Notes under the pieces: model-generated
What the model was told of the DNA's origin: nothing
The model's database searches: none
Seen by the model: only the letters and a program-made list of their open reading frames with translations
Assembly (NCBI RefSeq): GCF_002285795.1
Contig: NZ_CP022961.1
Location: 4,344,001-4,408,000, forward strand
DNA: 64,000 nt
DNA from: Plantactinospora sp. KBS50
Lineage (GTDB): Bacteria > Actinomycetota > Actinomycetes > Mycobacteriales > Micromonosporaceae
Direction: 5' to 3'
Part shown: one piece after another, positions 56,374-64,000 of the stretch
Layout of the letters: the number at the start of each line of letters is the position of its first letter
Position numbering within the stretch: the first letter of the stretch is position 1
Position numbers and translations under genes: made by a program

Positions 56374-57371
56374 CCGACGTAACGGTGCTGGGGAGTGGGA
56401 TCGTCGGCCTCTGGACCGCGGACATCCTCTCCCGGAACGGGCATCAGGTCCGGGTCGTTTCGCATGTTCATCCGTTTGGGTCCACCTCGGCCGCGGCCTC
56501 GGCGGTGCTGGTGCCATTCCTTCCCGGGGATCCCCGGTCTGAGACGTTCCAGAGAAGCCTGCGGTGGGCCGACGAGACGGTGGCTCACCTGCTCTCCCGC
56601 GACCTGCCTGACGGCGCGCTCTCGAAGATCACTTGCGTGGAGTTCGGCCGAAAGGGAGTGGTGGAGTACAGCTTCCCGGTGGCGTCGTTGACCCACCTGA
56701 CATTCTCGGAGTTCGCCCTGCTGGACCTGAGCCGGACCATCTCCGGCTGCGACATGGCAGTCAAGTTCGATTGCTATCTCTGCGACTCGTGGCTGGTGCT
56801 CAACTGGCTGCACACCTCGCTGTCCAGGCGCGGGGTTAGATTCGAGTACCGGAACCTCACCTCACTCGTCGAATTGGACGACATCAACTCGAACATCTTC
56901 GTCAACTGTCTCGGGTACCAGACCCTGTTTCCCGACGACGAGCTCTACCCGGTCTTCGGCCAAGCCATGTTCGTGCCGGCGGGAGGCGCCGGTCCCCCGT
57001 ACTACGGAATCGGCGCCGGCGAGCACGCCGTATTCATACACCCTCGCGGTTTCCACATCGGAGCCTTCTTTATTCCGGACGATGCCGGACCCTCACCGCG
57101 TCGGGATCTGCACGAACGCTCACGCACTTTTCTGACGGGCCCGTTCATTGAAATGAGCGCCGAGATCGGGTTGGCCGCACCGCACGTGGACATCGATCAA
57201 GCCGACTGGGTGCACTCCGGCATCCGACCTTTTCGGCGCTCCGGACCTCGAGTGGAACTCGACTTGGTACGAGGGAAGACGGTGGTGCACAATTACGGTC
57301 ACGGGGCACACGGATGGACCCTCGGCTACGGGTCCTCCCTGGCGGCTGTCCAGCTGGCCGGCCTGTGCTGA
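56370..57371 (+). CDS. D-amino-acid-oxidase-like flavoprotein
   Basis: 333 residues. FAD-binding start VTVLGSGIVGLWTADILSRNG (G-x-G-x-x-G) and HPFGSTSAAASAVLVPFLPG, then the DAAO-type C-terminal signature GIRPFRRSGPRVEL and VVHNYGHGAHGWTLGYGSS. The Arg of GIRPFR normally binds the substrate carboxylate. It would oxidise an amine or amino acid to an imine with release of hydrogen peroxide. Translation is coupled to the dehydrogenase gene before it by ATGA. The next gene, another flavin oxidase, begins within a few bases. Confidence 0.82.
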   Translation: MTDVTVLGSGIVGLWTADILSRNGHQVRVVSHVHPFGSTSAAASAVLVPFLPGDPRSETFQRSLRWADETVAHLLSRDLPDGALSKITCVEFGRKGVVEYSFPVASLTHLTFSEFALLDLSRTISGCDMAVKFDCYLCDSWLVLNWLHTSLSRRGVRFEYRNLTSLVELDDINSNIFVNCLGYQTLFPDDELYPVFGQAMFVPAGGAGPPYYGIGAGEHAVFIHPRGFHIGAFFIPDDAGPSPRRDLHERSRTFLTGPFIEMSAEIGLAAPHVDIDQADWVHSGIRPFRRSGPRVELDLVRGKTVVHNYGHGAHGWTLGYGSSLAAVQLAGLC

Positions 57372-57376
57372 CGCCG

Positions 57377-58597
57377 ATGCCGATGCCGGACGTCGAGGAG
57401 ATCGGCCCGCGGGATGCCGGCTGGGAGCCGGCGCGAGCGCTGTTCGACGCCTCCCTCGACCGCTGGCCCAGCGTCGTCTGGCGGCCGTACACGGCTGAGG
57501 CCGCGCGGCGGCTGATTCGTTCGCTGCAAGGACAGGGCCTGCCGTTCACGCTGAAGAGCGGCGGCCATTCCGCCGCCGGCCTGTCGGTCGCCGACGCGGT
57601 CCCGATGGTCGACCTCTCCCGCCTCCGCGCGGTCCGCGTCGACCCCGGCGGCAGACTGGCGTACGTTCAGGCCGGCGCGCTGATGCGCCACCTGGACCGG
57701 GCCGCGGCGCGGTTCGGCCTTGCGACCACGGGCGGCACGGTCTCCCACACCGGCGTGGTCGGGTTGGCGTGCGGTGGCGGCCTCGGCTGGCTGATGGGAC
57801 GCTTCGGGTTGGCCTGCGACAACATCGCGCAGGCCCAGGTGGTTCAGGGCGGACGGGACCTGGTCGTCGACGAGTCCTCCGCGCTGATGACGACGCTACG
57901 CGGATCTGGGACCTCGCTCGGATTCATCTCCGGCCTGGTACTTCGCCTGCATCCAGTGGGGCAGAGGTTCCGCTGGCGTGCCGCCGACTTGTCAGTGGCG
58001 GAGCTGACCGAGCTTCTCCCGGGCCTCTCCGAACGGGTTCAGGCCCTGCCGGCCGAGGCAGGGTGCGCGCTCACGCTCCGGTCCACGCCCGAGGGCCACG
58101 TGACCGGGCTAGTCGAGGTGGTCGCTCCCGACGACTCGCTCGCCGCACCGCAGTGGTGCGCCACTTTGGCGACGCCGGGGCGCTGGTCCGCGCGGACCCT
58201 GAGCTATCTCGAGGTGCAGAGACACCTGGACGCCGAGTTCGAGTTCGGGAGCCGCTCCTACCGCAGGTCGCTGTCGGTCGACGCGGTGGTGCCCGCCTGC
58301 ATTGGCGAGGTCGTCGACATTTTGCGCGCGCCCACCCCCTTCTGGCGGACCCTGACCTTCGACGTGCTGCATGGCAGGGCGATGGCGGAGCGCAACATCA
58401 GCAGTTCCTGCGTTCCGCGTCGCCGTTACGCAGGCATCGCGGTGTGCCGCTGGGCGGAGCCAACACTCGACGCGCTGGGCAGATCGGCGGGTCGGGAGCT
58501 GTTCGCCGTGCTCGACGCCGGGCACCGCGAGGCGAATCCGGCTCGGTACGGCAACTACTCATCCGAACCCGCCGATTCGAGGTATCCGCCGCCCTGA
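57377..58597 (+). CDS. Berberine-bridge-type FAD-linked oxidase
   Basis: 406 residues from ATG 57377 (a GTG at 57365 overlapping the previous stop is an alternative). The FAD-binding PCMH domain contains FTLKSGGHSAAGLSVAD, whose His is the usual site of covalent flavin attachment. GGTVSHTGVVGLACGGGLGW and LMGRFGLACDNI follow. The C-terminal end NPARYGNYSSEPADSRYPP matches the berberine-bridge-like tail. These enzymes oxidise secondary-metabolite intermediates or sugars. The position after a DAAO-like gene and before a convergent aminotransferase gene places it in a small tailoring cluster. The substrate cannot be told from sequence. Confidence 0.78.
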   Translation: MPMPDVEEIGPRDAGWEPARALFDASLDRWPSVVWRPYTAEAARRLIRSLQGQGLPFTLKSGGHSAAGLSVADAVPMVDLSRLRAVRVDPGGRLAYVQAGALMRHLDRAAARFGLATTGGTVSHTGVVGLACGGGLGWLMGRFGLACDNIAQAQVVQGGRDLVVDESSALMTTLRGSGTSLGFISGLVLRLHPVGQRFRWRAADLSVAELTELLPGLSERVQALPAEAGCALTLRSTPEGHVTGLVEVVAPDDSLAAPQWCATLATPGRWSARTLSYLEVQRHLDAEFEFGSRSYRRSLSVDAVVPACIGEVVDILRAPTPFWRTLTFDVLHGRAMAERNISSSCVPRRRYAGIAVCRWAEPTLDALGRSAGRELFAVLDAGHREANPARYGNYSSEPADSRYPPP

Positions 58598-58609
58598 CGC
58601 ACTCGGGGC

Positions 58610-59818
58610 TCACAGCGCTCGGAGGAGGTCCACCATCGCTTCGAACCCCTCCGCGAAGTACGCGGGATCCCGCGCGAGCGCGATCCGGAGGAGATCCCTC
58701 GGCCGCCAGCCGGTGTGGAAGAATACGTTGCCGGATATCACCCCCACGCCGTGGGAGAGAAGGTATCGGCGTACCTCGTCGTCGTCCGGGCCGTGGCCGT
58801 TCAGCCGTACCAGCAGGACCGATCCAGCGCGGGGAGCCCGCACCGTCAGGGGGGCGTCGGCGCTGAGGCGCAGGGCCGTGTCCAGGTTCGTGCGGCAAAC
58901 CTCCGCCAGGGTCGTCACGTATCCGGTGTGCCTGCCGCCGCTGAGCAGTTCTCCGAAGAACATTTTCTGCCGGCGGGACACGTCGAACTGCATGATGCTC
59001 AGTGCCTGGTCGACGGCGGCTGCGGCCCGCCTTGAACCGGAGATGACGAATCCCAGCTTGTCCTCGTTCAGACCGAAGGTCTTGCCCGTGTCCCACGTCG
59101 ATATCCAGTCACCACCCACGCCGAGCGCGCTCCAGGCTCGGGGGATCTCTCGCCGCCCGACGTGGACACCGGCCGTCAGGAAAGCATGGTCGACGATCAG
59201 GACCGCGCCGGCCCCTGCGCAGGCCGCACCTATTCCACGCAGAGCGTCCTCGCGCCAAAACTCGCCCGTGGGATTCTCCGGAGAGGTCAGGATGACGACT
59301 ATCCCGTCGTTGCGTCCGACCCGCCGAACGGCATGCACTATATCGATGATCGCATCTTCATCCAGCCACCCTAGCTGACCGTTCCGGCTTTCAACGAAAT
59401 GCAGATTCAGGCGCGGCCCGCGTTCTTCGAGGAAGAGACGGAGGATGTCGATGGAAGGTGTCGTGGCGACGGCGTGCACGAGGGGCGAATTCTGCCCGTC
59501 GACCATTCTCATGGCAGCCGCGAAGGCCCGATCGAGCGCGACTCCACCGCTGAACGTCGGCGACACCGAGAGCTCGGAGTTGGCTGGTATCCCGAGGGTG
59601 GAACGAACGGATGCATCCAGGCGTTCGTCAATTGCCTGCACCTCGTCCGCCGTTAAGGTGGGAGGCATAGTCAGGCTGCGCAGGGACATGTCCGGCTGGG
59701 CGTAGAGAACCTGCGTCTCGCGCGGCACGGGCAGAAACGGGTAGCCCGCCCCGAAATCGAATCGTGCGGTGTTGGCCGCCTGCATCTCCTGCTCGGTCAG
59801 GTGCTCGTGGTCGGTCAT
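58610..59818 (-). CDS. PLP-dependent aminotransferase, fold type I
   Basis: 402 residues. The PLP lysine is in WISTWDTGKTFGLNEDKLGF (about residue 243); cofactor contacts are in VVILTSPENPTGEFW (N-P-T-G) and VLIVDHAFLTAG (Asp-x-Ala-Phe). The C-terminal Arg region is RPRDLLRIALARD. This fits class I/II aminotransferases or related lyases. The ATG at 59818 overlaps the stop of the truncated helicase by ATGA, so it may be translated as a downstream cistron of that remnant. It converges on the BBE-type oxidase with 12 bases between. Confidence 0.82.
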   Translation of the reverse strand: MTDHEHLTEQEMQAANTARFDFGAGYPFLPVPRETQVLYAQPDMSLRSLTMPPTLTADEVQAIDERLDASVRSTLGIPANSELSVSPTFSGGVALDRAFAAAMRMVDGQNSPLVHAVATTPSIDILRLFLEERGPRLNLHFVESRNGQLGWLDEDAIIDIVHAVRRVGRNDGIVVILTSPENPTGEFWREDALRGIGAACAGAGAVLIVDHAFLTAGVHVGRREIPRAWSALGVGGDWISTWDTGKTFGLNEDKLGFVISGSRRAAAAVDQALSIMQFDVSRRQKMFFGELLSGGRHTGYVTTLAEVCRTNLDTALRLSADAPLTVRAPRAGSVLLVRLNGHGPDDDEVRRYLLSHGVGVISGNVFFHTGWRPRDLLRIALARDPAYFAEGFEAMVDLLRAL

Positions 59819-62025
59819 GCGCGAAACTCCAGTGGGCTACCTTCCCGCGCGATTCCTAACCTTCGGCGGCCACCTCGAAACGGCATCGTTGGGTTCAAGG
59901 TGCACGAAAGGACGGCGGAGAGTATCGCAGCACCGGCGGACGTGGGGGCGACGACTGATGTCATGCTCGACGGCAACGTCCGCACCCCGACACCAGCCCA
60001 CCGGTCGATCACGCCCTCAGCGTCGTCGCCACGCAGTTCGGCGAATAGTGCCTCCCAGTAGGCGAGGTTATGTCGGGCCAGGAGCGCTTCGGCGGCACGG
60101 CGGCGCCAGTCTGCGGGGTCCCAGTCGGTGATGGTGTCGGGTAGGCCGCAGGCCGCCAGAGCGTCCGTGGCGACCCCGACGTGCCGTTGGATCTCGGTGA
60201 GGGCGGGATCGTCGAGGGTGGCGAGTGACCACGCAGTGGTGGTGTGGTCGGCGCCGAGGATCTGCTCGGCGTGAGCGATGGTGGCGATCATGTCGGCGAC
60301 GTCGTGGCCGCGCGGGACCTGGCCGGAGTCGGGGATCAGTTGCTGGGCTCGTGCGGCGCGTTGTGGTGTGGCGGAGGTGAGAAGCTGCCATAGCTGCTGG
60401 GCCTGGTCGTTCGACAGGGACAGGTCGCCGGAAGTGCCGGCGGGTAGGGGCTCAATCCAGTCGTACTGATCCCGGCCGGCGTTGAGTTGTTCGACGATCT
60501 GCGCCAGCGTGCCGCCGTAGCGATCGGCGATCGGCCGGTGCACCGTGTACTCCTGTTCGCGGATCACGCTCAGATCGAGGATGGCCTGATCGAGCCGAGT
60601 CTTGGGATCCGCGCGCTGTTTCCGAAGTTGGGTGATGTCCTTGCGTAGCTCGTCGACGGTCAGCGTGGAAGGCAGCTCCGAAAGGGCGGTGATACTGCGG
60701 TCGAGTTCGTCTGTGCCGGTCCGTTGCATGCCGGTCATCAGCACGCACAGTTGCCTTACCGACTCGGGTAGCTTTTCGCGGAGCACGCGCAGCGCTTGAT
60801 CCTTCTGGCTGGTGATGAGCAGCCGCTGGCCGTCGGCGAGCAGCGCGCAGATGAGGTTGGCGATCGTGTGTGTCTTGCCCGTGCCTGGTGGGCCCTGCAC
60901 GACGACGGTGGTGTCGTCGTTGAGCTTGGCCAGCACCCTGCGCTGCTCTCGATTACTGGAGAGAGGGAACAGCGGGTCGTCGCTGCTAACAGGACGCTCA
61001 CGGTCGGCGCCCCCGCGCCAGTTGTGACGCTGCGATGTCTCGATCGGGGTCACCAGCTGTGCCAATCCAATGGGGGTAGGAGCGTCTGCACCCTCAAGGC
61101 TGTCGGCGATGGTGCGGTAGACCCGCTCCAGCCCCTTGCGGTCCCGGCGGCGCAGGAATAGAGCTGGGGCGAGGGTCAGCCGGGTCGTGTCTGCCTCATC
61201 GAGGAGCGGTGGCTCCCACTGATCGTCGCCAGGCAGGAGGGCTTGGTCCCAGCAACGGCGCCGCCACTGCTGCAGAAGGCGCACCACCTCCGGAGAGAAG
61301 GGATGCAACAGGGCGTCGGCGTCGAACCAGGGCGCTTCGAAACGTTTGGCGCGGTACCCCTCGTGAGACGTCAGGAAGTCCTGGTCCTCAATCTTCATCC
61401 GCTGGTCGAAGGACAAGGCGATCTGCAAGCTGTCCGTAGCCGGATCCTCAATGATCGTCGCACTCCAAATCAGGAGGTGCCGGCGAATCGTCCAACGACC
61501 CTCGGTGCTGGAAGTGAGGAGACCGACACCAAGCACGAGCTCCTCGGCATCGCCGCGTTGCTGTGACTGTCGCCGAAGTAGCTCCAAGTAGGTGTAGGTC
61601 GCGCGCTGCTCCCTCATGCTGCGCTCGCGTTCGGCCCACTTCGTCCACACGGCGAGCCATGCCTCGTATGCCCGTTGCACAGAATCGGATACGGCTGGAG
61701 CAGTGGCCGACGGCCGCTGGTCAAGTCCCGTGAGCTGGGGTGGCGGTCCGTCAGCGTTGCCGTATTCCGTGGTGTCGAGCAGGCCCCGCAGCTCTATCGA
61801 GGGTACGGGTGGTTCAGGTGGTGGAGGGTACGCGACCTGCATGACGACTGGTCCGCGAGCAGTTGCCTTCTCTTGAGGCGGCCTATGGAACCAGTAGGTG
61901 TTGGAGTCATCGATGGCATCGCGCTCCGGCCGCTCGCTGTTTCTGACCTGCGCGAGCAGGTGTGCCACGAGGCCTTGGGTCAGTCGTCTGACGGTAGGAC
62001 TTGTCGGGGACACAGGGTCCGGCAC
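59815..62025 (-). pseudogene. SF1 helicase, C-terminally truncated
   Basis: 736 residues from GTG 62025 (GAGGAGG 4 bases upstream). The front half of a large SF1 helicase is present: VVVQGPPGTGKTHTIANLIC (Walker A), LLITSQKDQALRVLREKLP (motif Ia), then a helical insertion. Motif II (DExx) and motifs III-VI, which should follow within several hundred residues, are missing. The last ~50 residues (RTLPSSMTSVVAPTSAGAA onward) do not look like helicase. The gene ends exactly at the aminotransferase start. It is most likely a defence-type helicase cut by a deletion or insertion that joined it to the metabolic cluster. Confidence 0.72.
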
Positions 62026-62161
62026 TACGCCTCCTCGGGCTCGCCCAGCCCAACAGGATGCGTGTAGGCAACTACAGGGCGCAACTGTCTGCCGGAAGAA
62101 CGACACCTACGGCCAGCCGGCATGAGACGTGGAGCCCACCGCCTAAGCATCCTAGGAGAAT

Positions 62162-62293
62162 GTGGGCTCCGACGAGATCGCTGCCACCCTCCGCTACAGC
62201 CACTCGACCGAAGCCGTCGCCTGGTACGGCAGGATGCCCGCGGACCGCTCCCCCACCTACCACATCACCGCCATCCGGATGGTGGCCACTTAG
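62162..62293 (+). pseudogene. C-terminal fragment of an unidentified gene
   Basis: A 43-residue open frame with over 90% G/C third positions (SDEIAATLRYSHSTEAVAWY and SPTYHITAIRMVAT), ending in TAG at 62291. Coding-like composition over so short a stretch suggests the tail of a deleted gene. No family was recognised. It overlaps the integrase stop by 4 bases, in convergent orientation, and may be a relic of a gene that used to follow in this element. Confidence 0.4.
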
Positions 62294-63807
62294 TGACGGG
62301 CGGTCGCCGGCCAGGCATCGAAAGCGGCTTCCGTCGTAGCGAGTGGGTGTGGTTGGCCGGTCATGGCGGCCAGTGCGGTGGCGACGGCTTGTAGGTCGGC
62401 TTTGATGTAGGTGGTGGTGGCTGGGCCGGTGGAGTCGGTGTGTCCGGCGTAGGCGCGGGCGATGCCGTAGCCGTAGTGGCGTTCTACCCAGGTCAGGGTG
62501 GTGTGGCGTAGCCAGTGGGTGGAGATGCCCTGGGCGGTCACCCACGGCAGCTGTTCGCCGATGCGTTTCCACAGGTGGTCGTAGCGGCGGCTGGTGATCG
62601 GCCGACCGTTGCGGTAACGCAAAAGCCGATCGCTGGGCAGGACTGCGCCGCGGGCGCGGGCGTGGTCGTCGAGGTGGGCGGCCAGGTCGAGGGTGATGGG
62701 TTGCCAGCGCAGGGTGGCGCCCTTCTCGGTCAGTCGCACCAGCCCGCGGTCGGTGTTCAGGTCGGTCAGTCGTAGCCCGAGTGCGCCGCCACGGCGGCAG
62801 GCGGTCTCGGTATGCAGACGCAGCAGCAGAGCGTCGAGGATGACGTCATTGCCGCTGGTACGAGCGGCAAGGTTGATCTCCTCCAGTTCGTCGGGGGTCA
62901 GGGCGCGGCGGGTGCTCGGTAGTCGGCGGGGCTTGACCACCCGATGGGCAGGGCTGGCAGCGGCGTCGATAAGCCCATCGGCGATAGCCCGGTTATAGAT
63001 CGCGCGGGCAGCAGCGATCACCAGCTCACCCGCATGCCGGCCACTGCGGCTGTTACGCCGTGACCGGGCGGTCGCTGCGGCCTGCCGCTGCATGGCCTCG
63101 ATGTCGCTGGCCGCGACCGCATCCAACCGACGGTCACCCCACACGGCGGCCATCCGCTGCCAGTAGGTGCCATACGTGCGCCGGCTGCCCGGCCCGGCCG
63201 CGGCGACAACCTGCGGCAGGTACTCGGCCAGCGTCGGCAGACCCGGACCAGGCTCGGCCTGCAGATCGGCGAGGGTAACGCCCAGATGGGCCAGCATCTG
63301 CCGGGCAGTAGCGACCCGGGCGGGATCAGCTGACACGACGACCCCGATCACCTGGGTGTGCAGGTCGGCCAGCAGTCGCGCGACGCTACTGGCCGGATGG
63401 ATCACCAGCAAACCATGGGAGGCGAGCGCGGCGAGCAGCAGCGGCTGCCCCGGCAGGATCCCGCACATGTGCCGGACGCTGGCCGGTAACGGCAGTTCCC
63501 CTCGGCTACCCACCACATGTCGTCCGGATGACGCTGACGCGATCACCAGCATTCCCCGCTGTGGGTAGATGTCGATACGGTGGCCCGCCGGCCAGCCCAG
63601 CGCGTCCAACAGGCCCCGTTCGGTCACTCGACCGGATCGGTCCGCACGCGCCACACCGATCACCACCGAGTCCGGAGAAACGTCGGCTGCCGAATCTGGT
63701 GCAGGAAGCGCCGGAAGCGGCGCCGGACGGGGTCGCAGTCTGCCGGGAAGCGGTGCCGGAATCAGCACACCGATGAGCTGCTCACGGTCGCGGCCAGATC
63801 GTGTCAT
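62290..63807 (-). CDS. Tyrosine recombinase (integrase copy 2, intact)
   Basis: 505 residues. An N-terminal region of about 150 residues, conserved with copy 1, precedes the core-binding helices (LAEYLPQVVAAAGPGSRRTY) and a complete catalytic domain: Arg in TACRRGGALGLRL, His-x-x-Arg in HWLRHTTLTWV, His in AYAGHTDST and the nucleophile Tyr in ATTTYIKADL. ATG 63807 is the start. It lies 150 bases from the tRNA-Leu 3' end and is transcribed away from it, the standard arrangement for a tRNA-targeted element. It should catalyse integration and, with a directionality factor not seen here, excision of element B. Confidence 0.92.
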   Translation of the reverse strand: MTRSGRDREQLIGVLIPAPLPGRLRPRPAPLPALPAPDSAADVSPDSVVIGVARADRSGRVTERGLLDALGWPAGHRIDIYPQRGMLVIASASSGRHVVGSRGELPLPASVRHMCGILPGQPLLLAALASHGLLVIHPASSVARLLADLHTQVIGVVVSADPARVATARQMLAHLGVTLADLQAEPGPGLPTLAEYLPQVVAAAGPGSRRTYGTYWQRMAAVWGDRRLDAVAASDIEAMQRQAAATARSRRNSRSGRHAGELVIAAARAIYNRAIADGLIDAAASPAHRVVKPRRLPSTRRALTPDELEEINLAARTSGNDVILDALLLRLHTETACRRGGALGLRLTDLNTDRGLVRLTEKGATLRWQPITLDLAAHLDDHARARGAVLPSDRLLRYRNGRPITSRRYDHLWKRIGEQLPWVTAQGISTHWLRHTTLTWVERHYGYGIARAYAGHTDSTGPATTTYIKADLQAVATALAAMTGQPHPLATTEAAFDAWPATARH

Positions 63808-63971
63808 GACCAGCCCAACCGCGAAAACACCGCTACGCGCCGGCCGCGACGCACAGCCCGCCGATGCCCAGGATCAGGTGTTATCGCAGGTATGCGGGCC
63901 CGATACCACCACGGAATCGAATCTGGTTCATGCCTGGTGGAACTCCACCAAAACCGGTGTCCGAGGGGGGA
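62339..63971 (-). repeat. Long direct repeat, right copy (integrase plus att arm)
   Basis: This copy is the partner of 19165-20801. It is 4 bases shorter: three bases reflect one fewer codon near the integrase start, and one base is the extra A that breaks copy 1. The arm region between the integrase start and the tRNA is conserved with scattered substitutions, so the recombinase-binding sites are probably shared. Confidence 0.85.
63956..63971. repeat. att core at the tRNA-Leu 3' end
   Basis: GGTGTCCGAGGGGGGA is identical to 20786-20801. Here it forms the acceptor and T-arm 3' side of tRNA-Leu, so integration leaves the tRNA intact. Confidence 0.82.
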
Positions 63972-64000
63972 CTTGAACCCCCACGCCCTATACGGGCACT
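63958..64000 (-). tRNA. tRNA-Leu, 3' part (runs off the window)
   Basis: On the minus strand, the variable-arm stem AGTGCCCGTATAGGGCGT is followed by the T-arm GGGGGTTCAAGTCCCCC and the acceptor strand CTCGGAC with discriminator A. The long variable arm and the acceptor sequence fit an actinobacterial class II leucine tRNA (a 5' strand of GTCCGAG is predicted beyond the window). CCA is not encoded. The anticodon lies outside the window, so the isoacceptor is unknown. Confidence 0.85.

Larger units (their letters stand above)
20786..63971. mobile_element. 43-kb integrative element in tRNA-Leu (element B)
   Basis: The segment is bounded by direct repeats of the tRNA-Leu 3' end (20786-20801 and 63956-63971) and carries an intact tyrosine integrase immediately beside the tRNA-proximal end. 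The cargo comprises two multi-gene candidate conflict systems, a small metabolic cluster and several nested insertion elements. No conjugation, packaging or replication genes are recognisable in it, so it is probably an island mobilised in trans or a decayed element. The neighbouring integrase copy and att repeat on the left imply a second, tandem element to the left whose far end lies outside the window. Confidence 0.7.

Noticed and set aside
1-64000. CRISPR array or phage structural module
   Set aside because: No regularly spaced repeats, cas genes, capsid, terminase, portal or tail genes were found on either strand.

Overview
The window is about 70% GC with strongly G/C-ending codons, GTG/TTG starts and actinobacterial-type tRNA and mobile elements. 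This suggests a high-GC actinomycete, perhaps Micromonosporaceae; the genus cannot be fixed from sequence alone. Almost everything here is accessory DNA: the window looks like a defence and mobile island built up at a tRNA-Leu gene.

Layout. (1) About 0.2-20.8 kb, 'element A': an AbiJ-NTD3/nuclease protein, a frame-broken TIGR02391 protein, a small helical protein, then five genes joined by ATGA overlaps: a DUF1998 helicase (frame-broken), a DrmD-like SNF2 helicase, a DrmMI-like adenine methylase, an McrB-like GTPase and an McrC-like nuclease. It closes with a frame-broken tyrosine integrase and a copy of the tRNA-Leu 3' end at 20.79 kb. (2) 20.8-63.97 kb, 'element B', bounded by that att repeat and by the tRNA-Leu 3' end at 63.96 kb, next to an intact integrase closely related to the first one. 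Element B carries, in order: a six-gene minus-strand operon (vWA protein, protein kinase, SF1 helicase, a protein with a HEPN-like C-terminus, coiled-coil McrB-like ATPase, zinc-ribbon protein); a mobile-element patch (IS3-family element splitting a GNAT gene, IS630 remnant, group II intron, frame-broken IS1380 transposase, transporter remnant); a five-gene minus-strand operon (CHAT-ATPase, giant STAND ATPase with membrane helices and a pseudo-CHAT tail, metalloprotease, zinc-ribbon protein, small membrane protein); a small metabolic cluster (hydroxyacid dehydrogenase-like protein, anchored binding protein, GNAT, HAD phosphatase, an IS5 element, NAD(P) dehydrogenase, DAAO-like oxidase, BBE-type oxidase, aminotransferase); and a truncated SF1 helicase.

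How the genes may work together (inference). The element A operon resembles class 1 DISARM in its SNF2 helicase and methylase, but has a single helicase-DUF1998 protein and McrBC in place of the usual nuclease. The vWA-kinase-helicase operon and the CHAT-STAND-metalloprotease operon both have the sensor/switch/effector make-up of bacterial conflict systems, and they are the best candidates here for something undescribed.

Caution: five genes are broken by single-base changes, mostly losses in short homopolymers. Some of these may be assembly errors rather than true pseudogenes.
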